This document shows positions 18,105-27,541 of a stretch of 64,000 nt of DNA, one piece after another. The stretch comes from Hydrotalea sp. (GTDB taxonomy: Bacteria; Bacteroidota; Bacteroidia; Chitinophagales; Chitinophagaceae). Within the stretch, counting starts at the first letter, position 1. Each line of letters starts with the position of its first letter. The position numbers and the translations under genes are program-made. The notes beneath the pieces were generated by a model, which did not search any database, had not been told where the DNA came from, and worked only from the letters and a program-made list of their open reading frames with translations. The stretch covers positions 1,595 through 65,594 of the forward strand of contig JAKRSC010000021.1 of the NCBI GenBank assembly GCA_022402565.1, written 5' to 3'.

Positions 18105-18469
18105 ACAGAATACCAACAGTTCAGGCTGCAACCTGTAGACACTTTCAACATGGGTAAATGGAGTATCGAAATTGTTTTGTGTATAAAAATTTTTCTGCAC
18201 AAAGGGTGTGCAAAAGACTGTGCAGATGTCGGAAAACTTTTTTAATTTGAGGATAAACCCAAACAAATCTGTGGAAAAGCAGGTTAAAAAGGTGAAGAAA
18301 CGGTGCAAAGCAGGTGGATTAAAATCGGTAGGAAGAAAGATGAATTAAGCCGTTTTCACCCCTTATATTCGTTTCCCTTTTGGAAAAAAGGACAAGAATT
18401 TACAAAAGCTTCACAAGGGCTTAACCTAAAGGAAACAAATCTTTCAGAATAACCAACAAGCAAGCAAAA
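18105..18469. other. Divergent intergenic region between pheT and dnaB
   Basis: About 365 bases with no credible gene. It holds a TATATTCG near-match to the -7 box for dnaB (18364-18371). Two nonamers each differ by one base from the DnaA box TGTGGATAA: TGAGGATAA (18248-18256) and TGTGGAAAA (18270-18278). All genes to the left point left, and the next several to the right point right. Confidence 0.45.
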
Positions 18470-20035
18470 ATGGATTTAGGCGGACTCAATATTGACAGAA
18501 AAAGAAGAAAACCAAGCGTTGATCTAAGCACAATGGTTTACGGAAAAGTGCCCCCACAAGCAAAAGAATTAGAAGAGGCAGTGCTGGGTGCTATTATGCT
18601 AGAAAAAAGTGCTTTTGATGCAGTAGCAGAAATTTTGAAACCTGAATGTTTTTATGTGGAGGCGCATCAGCACATTTATCAGGCTATGCAGAATCTGCAA
18701 ATGAAAAGCTTTCCAATTGATATTTTAACCGTTGTGGAAGAGTTGAAAACAATGGAAAAAATTGATTTGATTGGTGGGCCCTATTATGTAACTCGTTTAA
18801 CCAATACAGTTGTCTCAAGCGCAAACATTGATGCGCATGCGAGAATCATTTTACAAAAATTCATACAACGCGAATTGATTCGCATTAGCGGTGAAATTAT
18901 TGGCGATGCTTATGAGGATAGTACAGATGTTTTTGACTTGTTGGATGTGAGTGAAACCAAAATGTTCAATATCACCAACAATTACCTTAAAAAGAATTTT
19001 GTTGATATTGGCACTGCACTTACAAAAGCATTGGAGAGAATAGATGAGTTAAAAAATAAGAAAGATGATATTTCAGGTGTGCCAAGTGGATTTGCAAATT
19101 TGGATAGAATCACATTTGGATGGCAGCCAAGCGATTTAATCATATTAGCCGCTCGTCCAGCCGTGGGTAAAACAGCTTTTGCGCTTAACCTTGCAAGAAA
19201 TGCTGCGCTTCACCCAACCCATCCCAAAGCAGTTGGATTGTTTTCTTTAGAAATGAGTGCAGCTTCATTAGTGCAAAGAATTTTAAGTGCCGAGAGTGAA
19301 ATACCGATGGAAAAAATTTCAAGAGGCAAACTAGAAGACCACGAATACATTCAAATGCAAACAAAAGGTATTCGTCCACTTGAATCTGCTCCATTGTACA
19401 TAGATGATACAGCTGCGTTAAATATTTTTGAATTCAGAGCTAAAGCAAGACGCTTAGTGAACAAGCATAAGGTTGAACTCATCATTATCGACTATCTCCA
19501 ATTAATGAGTGGAAGTGGCGACAGGAACTCCAATCGTGAACAAGAAATCAGTGGTATATCTAGAAACTTGAAAATTCTTGCAAAAGAATTGAATATTCCC
19601 ATCATTGCATTGAGCCAGTTGAGTCGTGCTGTTGAAAGCAGAAAGGAATCAAAAATGCCTCAGCTAAGCGACTTAAGAGAATCGGGCGCTATTGAACAAG
19701 ATGCCGATATGGTTATGTTCTTATACAGACCTGACTATTACGACCAAAAAATGGATGAAAAAGGGGAAAACATAGAAGGACTTACACAAGTTAAAATTGC
19801 TAAACATAGAAATGGATCACTCGATACAGTGAACCTCAAAGCCAGACTTGAAATTCAAAAGTTTGAGGACTGGATGGGAAATATCACCCCATTAAAAGAT
19901 TACAGCAATTTTGTAAATAGAGGAAAGCCATCTGGAGAAGGCGAAGGTGGTCAAGTATATCGTCAAGTTGGTAGTAAGATGAATGATAATACAGATTTTG
20001 ATTCGGGTTTAGAACCAGATAACCCTATAGCGTAA
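18470..20035 (+). CDS. dnaB: Replicative DNA helicase
   Basis: Hexameric helicase that unwinds DNA at the replication fork. The 521 residues hold the N-terminal DnaB domain (PPQAKELEEAVLGAIMLE) and a RecA-like core with Walker A ARPAVGKTAFAL near 225. Later motifs include LFSLEMS, IIIDYLQLMSG and LRESGAIEQDADMV. No intein interrupts it. The next gene's reading frame starts at the stop codon (TAATG), although a later start is preferred for that gene. Confidence 0.97.
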   Translation: MDLGGLNIDRKRRKPSVDLSTMVYGKVPPQAKELEEAVLGAIMLEKSAFDAVAEILKPECFYVEAHQHIYQAMQNLQMKSFPIDILTVVEELKTMEKIDLIGGPYYVTRLTNTVVSSANIDAHARIILQKFIQRELIRISGEIIGDAYEDSTDVFDLLDVSETKMFNITNNYLKKNFVDIGTALTKALERIDELKNKKDDISGVPSGFANLDRITFGWQPSDLIILAARPAVGKTAFALNLARNAALHPTHPKAVGLFSLEMSAASLVQRILSAESEIPMEKISRGKLEDHEYIQMQTKGIRPLESAPLYIDDTAALNIFEFRAKARRLVNKHKVELIIIDYLQLMSGSGDRNSNREQEISGISRNLKILAKELNIPIIALSQLSRAVESRKESKMPQLSDLRESGAIEQDADMVMFLYRPDYYDQKMDEKGENIEGLTQVKIAKHRNGSLDTVNLKARLEIQKFEDWMGNITPLKDYSNFVNRGKPSGEGEGGQVYRQVGSKMNDNTDFDSGLEPDNPIA

Positions 20036-20061
20036 TGCTTCTTGAATTTTATAAGCATATT

Positions 20062-21357
20062 ATGAAGAAAACTTGCATTTCATGCATGCTATTTATATTG
20101 ATAGTACATGCATCCTTTTCGCAAAAAACCACCTGTACACCTCAATACTTGCCGGTTGTAATGGTGCATGGATTTTTAGGGGGTGGTGACAACTGGACTT
20201 CACTCTATCAAGATTTGATTTCAAATGGGTTTTGCAGAGAACAGGTATATGTGTTTGATTGGAATAGCACTAGCGGAAACAATACTGCCCAAGTTCCATT
20301 GTTAGACAGTTTCATTCAAACTGTATTGGCAAAACACCAAGTTAAACAGGTTCATTTAATTGGTCACTCTGCAGGTGGCGGATTAAGTTATGCTTACTGC
20401 AGTGATAAATCGCGCGCCGCTAAAATTGCACGCTATGTTCATATTGGAAGCAGCAAAATGAAGAACACAGTTGGCCAGGGTAAAATTCCGATGCTGAATA
20501 TCTATTCGAAAGATGATATGGTAGTTAAAACAGGCGGCGATATTGATGATGCCATTAATCTTGGGTTTGAAAAAATGGATCATTTTGAAATTATCACACA
20601 TAGCCAAACTGCTAGAGCTGTAGTAGAGTTTCTTCGAAATACTGAAACAGATTTAAGCAGACTCCCGCCTATTGAAACAATTCCTTACCACAAAAATTTA
20701 CATATCTCAGGAAAAGCGGTAACATTTGGTGATAACAAACCCCTTGTAGGAGCAACAATAGAAATATATGCTATTCGAACTAACACCGGACAGCGAATTT
20801 CAAAAAAGGCCGATGCAAAATTCGTGAGCGATGAAAAGGGTAACTGGGGAACCTTTAAAGCAAAACCTTTTACTAGTTATGAACTAGTACTTCGTCCATC
20901 AGATACCAGCATGAGAACAATTTATTACTACCGAGATATATTCATTGCCGAAAATCCACTTGTGTATTTAAGAGCACTTCCAAAATCAGGATTACCGGCC
21001 TTGCTTTTAGGCAATCTTCCCAAAAAAGAGGACCAAGCAGTACTTGCAATTTTTAGTGGAAGTAAGGCAATGATTCACGGAAGAGACAGTGTAACAGTTG
21101 ATAATCGAACGCTAACAACAGCAGAATTGAGTCCAGCCTCAAAAACAGCTATTGCACATTTTCTTTATGATAATGGAGATCAAAAAACTTCAGGTGCAGC
21201 ACATGCAGCATTTGGCTCAACCCCGTTTTTAGCCGCATCGGATCAGTCATTTCCGGCAAAGCCTAGCAAGCCTATTCAAGTTTATTTCAATACAAGAAAA
21301 TTAGCCATTCCAAACAGAAGCAGTCGTGATGGACTGATGGTTGTTATATTTGACTAA
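20062..21357 (+). CDS. Secreted alpha/beta-hydrolase, lipase-like
   Basis: Exported hydrolase of 431 residues from the ATG at 20062, chosen because it begins a clean signal peptide (MKKTCISCMLFILIVHASFS). The lipase signs are an oxyanion loop VVMVHGFLGGGDNW and the nucleophile elbow LIGHSAGGG. A catalytic aspartate is likely in the YSKDDMVV stretch and a histidine in the following DHFEIITH. The C-terminal half is a beta-rich region, starting like a regulatory Ig fold (ISGKAVTFGDNKPLVGATIEI), and resembles domains on bacterial lipases. The substrate is unknown. Its stop overlaps the rsmE start. Confidence 0.8.
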   Translation: MKKTCISCMLFILIVHASFSQKTTCTPQYLPVVMVHGFLGGGDNWTSLYQDLISNGFCREQVYVFDWNSTSGNNTAQVPLLDSFIQTVLAKHQVKQVHLIGHSAGGGLSYAYCSDKSRAAKIARYVHIGSSKMKNTVGQGKIPMLNIYSKDDMVVKTGGDIDDAINLGFEKMDHFEIITHSQTARAVVEFLRNTETDLSRLPPIETIPYHKNLHISGKAVTFGDNKPLVGATIEIYAIRTNTGQRISKKADAKFVSDEKGNWGTFKAKPFTSYELVLRPSDTSMRTIYYYRDIFIAENPLVYLRALPKSGLPALLLGNLPKKEDQAVLAIFSGSKAMIHGRDSVTVDNRTLTTAELSPASKTAIAHFLYDNGDQKTSGAAHAAFGSTPFLAASDQSFPAKPSKPIQVYFNTRKLAIPNRSSRDGLMVVIFD

Positions 21358-22064
21358 TGAATTTTTCACTTCCCTTTTTTTATGAACCCGACTGGAAAGA
21401 GCAAACCGAGCGACATACACTTCGCTCCGATAGCCACAAACATGCCGTACAGGTTCTACGAATTAAGACAGGAGAACGCATTCATCTTACTAACGGAAAA
21501 GGTTTATTAGGAACAGCAGTAGTAGAGATTGCTGATAAAAAAAATGCTACTGTTAGAATTGAAGAAGAAAAAACATTACCGCCTCATCCTAAACAAATTA
21601 TCCTAGCCGTTTCACCATTAAAAAATCCTAGTCGCTTTGAATGGATGTTGGAAAAACTAACTGAATTGGGCATCTCTCAAATTCAACCTATCATCTGCGA
21701 ACGAACAGAAAAGACATTTTTTAAACCAGAACGTTTCGAAAAAATTTTAATAGCAGCCATGTTGCAGAGCCAACAAGCTTATTTACCCATTTTGCAAGTA
21801 CCCCAACAATTGAAAGACTTGAATTGGGATACAAAAAATGCATGGATTGCACATTGTTTGGGAGTAGAAAAGTTTGAGTTAAATGCTGCTACACAATCAG
21901 ATCAATCCACTATAATTTTTATTGGTCCCGAAGGAGATTTTACAGAAGATGAGATTCATTACATCCAAGATAAAGGAGCCAAACCATTATCGCTAGGCAA
22001 CCTCCGACTAAGAACAGAGACGGCCGCCATAAAAGCTGCTGCATTTTTTTCGCACAGCTACTGA
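21357..22064 (+). CDS. rsmE: 16S rRNA (uracil-1498-N3)-methyltransferase
   Basis: SPOUT-fold enzyme that methylates U1498 of 16S rRNA using S-adenosylmethionine. The 235 residues are the usual length. It has the N-terminal PUA-like part (HAVQVLRIKTGERIHLTNGKG), then SPLKNPSRFEWMLEKLTELG, and the knotted SAM-binding end with IGPEGDFTEDEI near 190 and LGNLRLRTETAAIKA at the C-terminus. The start codon overlaps the hydrolase stop (TAATG). Confidence 0.95.
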   Translation: MNFSLPFFYEPDWKEQTERHTLRSDSHKHAVQVLRIKTGERIHLTNGKGLLGTAVVEIADKKNATVRIEEEKTLPPHPKQIILAVSPLKNPSRFEWMLEKLTELGISQIQPIICERTEKTFFKPERFEKILIAAMLQSQQAYLPILQVPQQLKDLNWDTKNAWIAHCLGVEKFELNAATQSDQSTIIFIGPEGDFTEDEIHYIQDKGAKPLSLGNLRLRTETAAIKAAAFFSHSY

Positions 22065-22083
22065 TTTGTATTATCTTAGAAAT

Positions 22084-23694
22084 ATGAGATATTGGATAAT
22101 AGCGGTATGCATTTGCTATACGCTCAGTTCATGCAAATATGGAGGGTCCCAAAAAGTGATTGTGGCAGATACATCTATCACATTCGACCTTGCATTCAAT
22201 CAACTTTTTCTAGATAGTGCAGATATTGAAGCATATGTAGAAATGAATCCCAGCTTCACGTCATTCCGTGATAGTTATTTTGATTTTTATAAAGAACGAA
22301 ATTTTAGCTATGCTTGGCTAGATGAAGATGGCATGGGTGAACAAGCTGCTAACTTCATGAATTTATTAGATAACCTTCTTGAAGAACAAAGAGACAGCAG
22401 TATCTATGAAAAAAGACTTCGTCCTTTGTATGATAGCCTTCAGTTAATACCCTCACCCTGGACTAAAGATGTAACAATTGAAAAATTTACAGAAGCAGAA
22501 TTATTACTTACGGGACAATTTTTTAGATATGCAACTAAAGTATATGCGGGCGCCGATATGGATGTAACGCAACTAGGATGGTTTATTCCAAGAAAAAAAA
22601 TTATTCTTACGAATGTCCTTGATTCATTAATTCAAAACAAAGGAAGAGCAATAGAACAATACGAACCACTTAATAAGCACTATAGAAGACTCGAAAAAAT
22701 GCTCGTGCGTTATAATGAAATTGAGAAGAATGGCAGGTGGGATAGTATTTCCTTTCGACAAAAATCTTATCAACTTGGAGATTCAAGTGAAGTAATCCTT
22801 CAAATTAAAAATAGACTTTTTGCCACAGGAGATTTACCAGCAATGGATAGCAGTTTGATTTTTGATAGCAGCTTACATAAGGCAATTCAACAATTTCAAA
22901 AAAGACATGGTTGGACAGCATCCGGCAAAGTGAACAGCAGCCTAATGAATGATTTGAATACGCCAATAACAGAAAAGATCAAAAAAATTCTTATCAACAT
23001 GGAAAGAGCCAGATGGATGCCTGCAGAATTCAGTGGTGACTTCATTTTGGTAAATATTCCTGAGTTTAAATTGCATGTATATGAAGATGGAACTCATGCT
23101 TATGATATGCCAGTAGTAGTGGGAAAGCAAGCCGATAATACAGTTATTTTCAATGGTAATATTTCTTATTTAGTATTTAGTCCGTCTTGGCATGTACCTC
23201 CTGGAATCTTAAAAAAAGAAGTATTACCCGGCATACAAAAAGATCCGAACTATCTATCGAAGCATAATATGGTGGTTGAAAAGTACCAGGGAAATACTCC
23301 CATAGCCGTTCGACAAGTGCCAGGAAAAAACAATCCATTAGGAGGAGTAAAATTTATGTTTCCCAACAGCCACAATATTTATTTACACGATACAAATAAT
23401 AAGAATGCTTTTAAGCAAGATAAACGCAGTTTGAGTCACGGCTGTATTAGAGTATCAGACCCAGAAAAGCTTGCAGTATTTGCATTAAAAGATCAGCCGA
23501 ATTTTACTTTAGACAGCATTAGGACTTCAATGAAAAGCGGTAAGGAACAATATGTTACGCTGAAAAGAAAAATCCCCGTGCTCATTACCTACTTTACTGC
23601 ATGGGTAGATTCGGAAGGCTTACTGCATATTCGCAACGATTTATATGGCCACGATGAAAAAATGGCCCAAAAATTGTTTACCAAACCCCAGTAA
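22084..23694 (+). CDS. L,D-transpeptidase lipoprotein, YcbB-like
   Basis: Predicted envelope enzyme that makes 3-3 cross-links in peptidoglycan. From the ATG at 22084 the N-terminus is a lipoprotein signal ending in LSSC; an in-frame start at 22066 would add six residues. Of 536 residues, about 235-290 form a peptidoglycan-binding domain (HKAIQQFQKRHGWTASGKV). The YkuD catalytic domain covers about 315-490, with IYLHDT and the active-site Cys452 in SHGCIRVSDPEKLA. The overall plan matches the large YcbB/LdtD group rather than short YkuD enzymes. It follows rsmE at once, and probably shares a transcript. Confidence 0.9.
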   Translation: MRYWIIAVCICYTLSSCKYGGSQKVIVADTSITFDLAFNQLFLDSADIEAYVEMNPSFTSFRDSYFDFYKERNFSYAWLDEDGMGEQAANFMNLLDNLLEEQRDSSIYEKRLRPLYDSLQLIPSPWTKDVTIEKFTEAELLLTGQFFRYATKVYAGADMDVTQLGWFIPRKKIILTNVLDSLIQNKGRAIEQYEPLNKHYRRLEKMLVRYNEIEKNGRWDSISFRQKSYQLGDSSEVILQIKNRLFATGDLPAMDSSLIFDSSLHKAIQQFQKRHGWTASGKVNSSLMNDLNTPITEKIKKILINMERARWMPAEFSGDFILVNIPEFKLHVYEDGTHAYDMPVVVGKQADNTVIFNGNISYLVFSPSWHVPPGILKKEVLPGIQKDPNYLSKHNMVVEKYQGNTPIAVRQVPGKNNPLGGVKFMFPNSHNIYLHDTNNKNAFKQDKRSLSHGCIRVSDPEKLAVFALKDQPNFTLDSIRTSMKSGKEQYVTLKRKIPVLITYFTAWVDSEGLLHIRNDLYGHDEKMAQKLFTKPQ

Positions 23695-23703
23695 ACACAT
23701 TTG

Positions 23704-23711
23704 TACATTTG
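23704..23711 (+). promoter_or_regulatory. Putative -7 box of the GNAT-like gene
   Basis: TACATTTG matches TAnnTTTG and ends 15 bases before the ATG at 23727. It supports that start over the in-frame codon at 23709, which overlaps the box. Confidence 0.45.
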
Positions 23712-23726
23712 CACAAATTTTCGGCT

Positions 23727-24914
23727 ATGCGTATTGAAGAAGTAGTGAACTCTTCACAGATAAGAGCTTTCTTAGATTTGAACCCAAGACTTCAAAAAGG
23801 GAATCCATTTTATATTCAGCCTTTGGATGAGCATATTGAAGAAGTATTTAATCCATCAAAGAACAAAGCATTCAAATACGGAACTGCAAAAAGATGGATT
23901 GTAAAAAGTGAGTCTAATGAGGTAGTGGGAAGAATTGCTGCGTTTACTACTAGCAAATACATAAACAAAGGAACCAACTTCAAAACAGGCGGTGTTGGCT
24001 TTTTTGACTGCATCAACGACTTTACAGTTGCTCAGACTCTTTTTGATACTGCTAAACAATGGCTGATAGAGCAGGGTATGGAAGCTATGGATGGCCCAAT
24101 AAATTTTGGCGACCGCGACAAATGGTGGGGACTATTGGTGGAAGGATTTGAAGATGAGCCGGTTTTTGGAATGCCTTACAATCCACCTTATTACGAATCA
24201 TTTTTTGAACAATATGGATTCAAAAATTACTACAACCAATATTGGTATCGAATGAATGTAGATGATCCCCTTGCTCCAAAATTTCAAGAACGATTTCAAA
24301 AGTTTGCTTCTAAACCAGATTATAGTGCTCGTCACGTTAAAATGAAAGACCTTTCAAAATATGCACAAGATTTTGCAACAGTATATAATTCGGCATGGGC
24401 GCAACACGGAGAGGCAAAAGAAATTACTCCCGAGCAGGTGATGAAGATTTTTAATTCTATGAAACCCATTATGGATGAAAGAATGGTTTGGTTTGCCTAT
24501 TACAAAGAAGATCCTATTGCCATGTTCATAAATATTCCGGATGTGAACCAGTATTTCAAGCACTTCAAGGGAAAACTTGGGTTATTTGAAAAGCTGCGCT
24601 TGCTTTGGATGAAAAAAACAGGTTATTGTAAAAAACTCACAGGACTGGCATTTGGTGTAGTTCCTAAATATCAATCTCTTGGAATTGATAGCTACTTAAT
24701 TCAATCCTGTGCAAACTTCATCCAAAACAAAGGGTGGTATAACCATTATGAAATGGGCTGGGCAGGCGATTGGAATCCACGTATGTTGAACATCTATAAA
24801 AATTTAGGTGGTACTCAAAACAGAAGGATGGTTACCTATCGTTTCATTTTCGATGAAAACAAGCACCCTTTTGAAAGACATCCGGTGATGGAATACAGTC
24901 AAACAGGCAAGTAA
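23727..24914 (+). CDS. GNAT-like N-acetyltransferase family protein
   Basis: A 395-residue soluble protein resembling a conserved bacteroidete family annotated as GNAT acetyltransferase. Typical stretches are NKAFKYGTAKRWIVK, VVGRIAAFT, GVGFFDCINDF, EAMDGPINFGDRDKWWGLLV and, near the end, GWAGDWNPRMLNIYKNLGG. The last part looks like the acetyl-CoA fold of GNAT proteins. No substrate can be named. The ATG at 23727 is preferred because a promoter box lies just upstream. It sits between an L,D-transpeptidase gene and dnaX in the same direction. Confidence 0.75.
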   Translation: MRIEEVVNSSQIRAFLDLNPRLQKGNPFYIQPLDEHIEEVFNPSKNKAFKYGTAKRWIVKSESNEVVGRIAAFTTSKYINKGTNFKTGGVGFFDCINDFTVAQTLFDTAKQWLIEQGMEAMDGPINFGDRDKWWGLLVEGFEDEPVFGMPYNPPYYESFFEQYGFKNYYNQYWYRMNVDDPLAPKFQERFQKFASKPDYSARHVKMKDLSKYAQDFATVYNSAWAQHGEAKEITPEQVMKIFNSMKPIMDERMVWFAYYKEDPIAMFINIPDVNQYFKHFKGKLGLFEKLRLLWMKKTGYCKKLTGLAFGVVPKYQSLGIDSYLIQSCANFIQNKGWYNHYEMGWAGDWNPRMLNIYKNLGGTQNRRMVTYRFIFDENKHPFERHPVMEYSQTGK

Positions 24915-24995
24915 CTTGGATGTGCAAAACTTTGCACCCTAAAATCCTTCAAAAACCAAGTTCTCTCCTACTGCATTTATTATATTGCGGCAGAT

Positions 24996-26834
24996 ATGGA
25001 TAAGTTCATTGTTTCTGCTAGAAAATACAGGCCCCAAAATTTTAATACTGTTGTGGGGCAATCGCATATTACCACAACCCTTAAAAATGCCATTCAGCAT
25101 AACCAATTGGCGCATGCTTTTTTATTTTGTGGACCAAGAGGTGTTGGAAAAACAACTTGTGCGAGAATTTTAGCGAAAACAATTAATTGTGAGAACAGAA
25201 CTGAAGAAGGAGAAGCTTGTAACGTATGCAACAGCTGCGTATCATTTGAAGCAGGCACTTCACTCAATATTCATGAATTAGATGCTGCCAGCAACAACTC
25301 GGTGGATGATATAAGAAGCTTAGTTGAACAAGTGCGCTTTGCTCCTCAAGCCGGCAAATACAAAGTGTATATAGTAGACGAGGTTCACATGCTAAGCTCA
25401 TCAGCTTTTAATGCATTCTTAAAAACCTTAGAAGAACCACCTTCCTACGCCATTTTTATTCTTGCTACGACCGAAAAACATAAAATACTTCCAACCATTT
25501 TAAGTCGTTGTCAAATTTTTGATTTCAAAAGAATCACTCACCACGATACGGTTGGCCATTTACAAGAGATTGCAGAAAAAGAGCATATCACAGCAGAAAA
25601 AGCAGCTCTTCAGGTTATAGCTCAAAAGAGTGAAGGCTGCATGCGCGACTCACTAAGTATTTTAGACAAGATTGTGAGCTTTACAAATGGTTCAGTAACC
25701 TATCAGAATACATTAGAGCATCTTAATATTCTCGATTACGATTATTTCTTTCAAATGCTCAATCATTTGACGGAACAAAATATTGGTGACGCTTTGCTTT
25801 TATTCGATGAAATAAATCAGAAAGGTTTTGAAGGAGATCAGTTTCTAAATGGATTCTCTGCATTTATGCGTGATCTTTTAGTGTGTAAAGATGAAAAAGC
25901 CATTGCCCTTTTAGATGTAGTTGAAGGGATGGAAGAGAAGTATAAAAAAGTGGCAGCTACATGCTCATTCTCCTACTTGGTGAGTGCGCTTAATATTTTG
26001 CAAGAAGCCGAGTTCTCTTACAAAATGGCTAAAAACAGAAAACTCCATGTTGAATTTACGCTCATCAAACTCAACTATTTGCCTAATGCCATTGACCTTG
26101 CTAAAGATGGCAATGCACAAGTTGTAAAAAAAAAGAGAATTGATCAGCCAGTCGCTTTAAAAACGAAAACTCTTCAACCATTTCAATCTACTGTAACAGA
26201 AAGCACATCTTCAAAACCGGCTTCAACACTTTCACAACAACCAAAAGAAGCTGTTTTGAAAGTGCAAGTTAAATCTGTTCCTCAATCAGCTCCACCGACA
26301 CCGCCAGCTTTGCTAGAAGAAAAGCCTGTTACAAAAAAATCATCCGACACTCTTTTGAGCGGCAAACTTCCAGGATTAACAAAAAAGAATTTATTACAAG
26401 CTTTACGTGATAAATATGGCGACGAATATAGAATTGATGAAGTAAAAGAAGCGGCGGTTTTGAATTTAGAGAAGCTCTTGGAAGTAAGAGATCAGTTTTG
26501 CAAATCACTTACAGAGTTAAACAAGCTCACTGCCGCCAATACCTTTCAATCGGCCATATTTGATGTGATTGATGAAGTTAATTTTAGTGCAGGTGTACAT
26601 GCAGTAGTAGCACAAAAATTCTTAGAATCTGAAAAAATTAATTTTCTAGAGCGAGTTCAAGAGGCATTTCATAACAAAGCTATTCGTATGCAAATCTTAC
26701 TCTTGAGTGAGCCAATCATGAATGAGTTAACCCCTGCGAATTTCAATAGCCGAGACCGATTTGCACATCTGGCAAAAAAATATCCTTTATTGAATGAATT
26801 GAAAGAAGCTTTAAAACTGCAAATCGATTATTAA
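24996..26834 (+). CDS. dnaX: DNA polymerase III subunits gamma and tau
   Basis: ATPase of the clamp loader that places the sliding clamp on DNA. In the 612-residue chain Walker A is GPRGVGKTT (about 46-54). The zinc-binding cysteines follow (CENRTEEGEACNVCNSC), then the VDEVHMLS Walker B region and the sensor motif LATTEKHKILPTILSRCQ. After about residue 370 comes a low-complexity linker rich in K, Q, S and P, then a C-terminal domain likely to contact the polymerase. I see no obvious slippery run that would mark gamma-form frameshifting, though an A-rich stretch lies near 26125. Confidence 0.95.
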   Translation: MDKFIVSARKYRPQNFNTVVGQSHITTTLKNAIQHNQLAHAFLFCGPRGVGKTTCARILAKTINCENRTEEGEACNVCNSCVSFEAGTSLNIHELDAASNNSVDDIRSLVEQVRFAPQAGKYKVYIVDEVHMLSSSAFNAFLKTLEEPPSYAIFILATTEKHKILPTILSRCQIFDFKRITHHDTVGHLQEIAEKEHITAEKAALQVIAQKSEGCMRDSLSILDKIVSFTNGSVTYQNTLEHLNILDYDYFFQMLNHLTEQNIGDALLLFDEINQKGFEGDQFLNGFSAFMRDLLVCKDEKAIALLDVVEGMEEKYKKVAATCSFSYLVSALNILQEAEFSYKMAKNRKLHVEFTLIKLNYLPNAIDLAKDGNAQVVKKKRIDQPVALKTKTLQPFQSTVTESTSSKPASTLSQQPKEAVLKVQVKSVPQSAPPTPPALLEEKPVTKKSSDTLLSGKLPGLTKKNLLQALRDKYGDEYRIDEVKEAAVLNLEKLLEVRDQFCKSLTELNKLTAANTFQSAIFDVIDEVNFSAGVHAVVAQKFLESEKINFLERVQEAFHNKAIRMQILLLSEPIMNELTPANFNSRDRFAHLAKKYPLLNELKEALKLQIDY

Positions 26835-26841
26835 CTGGATT

Positions 26842-27066
26842 TCAAAAAGGCATTTTCTTAATCAGCGCGAGTGAAACAATCACAACACTTACCATTCCGA
26901 TGACCGACATTACTAGGATGAGTTTAGCTTTTCTAAAGAGCGATTCATCTTTTTTCTGAATGGCTCTATAGAGCATTCGTATTCCCCAGAATGTCACTAA
27001 TAAACATCCTGTAAAAATGATGGAGTAGAGATAATACACTGCACCTGCTGCATCTAATAGCCACAT
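26842..27066 (-). CDS. Small two-helix membrane protein
   Basis: A 74-residue protein with two hydrophobic segments (about 8-30 and 50-70) joined by a charged loop (RAIQKKDESLFRKAK). It begins one base after the stop of the SUI1-like gene, so the two almost certainly share an mRNA. I do not recognise a family and see no catalytic residues. Its end faces the dnaX end, only 7 bases away. Confidence 0.65.
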   Translation of the reverse strand: MWLLDAAGAVYYLYSIIFTGCLLVTFWGIRMLYRAIQKKDESLFRKAKLILVMSVIGMVSVVIVSLALIKKMPF

Positions 27067-27067
27067 A

Positions 27068-27412
27068 CTAGATTTTTTTTGTTTTACTATACCCTTTCTG
27101 CAAAAGCCAGTTCAAAACTTTATCTCGGTGGTCACCCTGAATTATTATTTCACCATCTTTCACAGATCCTCCAGTGCCACATGCATTTTTCAATTGCTTA
27201 CCTAATGACTCCATATCTTCTAATGTACCAATAAAACCGAGCACCAATGTAACCGTCTTACCGCCTCGATGTTTGGTTTCTAATCGAATTCGTAAAACTT
27301 GACTAGCATTAGGCAATGTTTCTTGCTCCTCTGCATGCTCTGGCTCAAAGGAAAAAGACGGGTCGGTACTATAAACAAATCCCCTTGAATCGCCTTTATG
27401 TTTCTTTCCCAT
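27068..27412 (-). CDS. SUI1/YciH family translation factor homologue
   Basis: A 114-residue protein related to eIF1. After a variable first 30 residues comes the SUI1 fold: VLRIRLETKHRGGKTVTLV, then GFIGTLEDMESLGKQLKNACG, the conserved GTGGSVKDGEIIIQGDH, and a final helix VLNWLLQKGYS. Bacterial homologues (YciH) are thought to affect start-site selection; the role in this group is not settled. The downstream membrane-protein gene starts one base after its stop. Confidence 0.88.
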   Translation of the reverse strand: MGKKHKGDSRGFVYSTDPSFSFEPEHAEEQETLPNASQVLRIRLETKHRGGKTVTLVLGFIGTLEDMESLGKQLKNACGTGGSVKDGEIIIQGDHRDKVLNWLLQKGYSKTKKI

Positions 27413-27541
27413 AAGATCTGAAAGTTAAAGATTTAGAAACTATATATCTCGTTGAAATTACTATTTTGATAAGTTGATAAAAAAAATTGAACGAACATCT
27501 TAAAATCGCGCTTCAATTATAAATCTATCATTGCCGCGAAC

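Noticed and set aside
24985-25173. A 62-residue frame at the start of dnaX
   Set aside because: It lies in another frame inside the dnaX coding sequence, which is well conserved throughout.
26120-26140. A-rich run in dnaX considered as a programmed frameshift site
   Set aside because: It lies in the low-complexity linker, but I found no clear heptamer plus stimulatory hairpin and early stop arrangement like that of E. coli dnaX.
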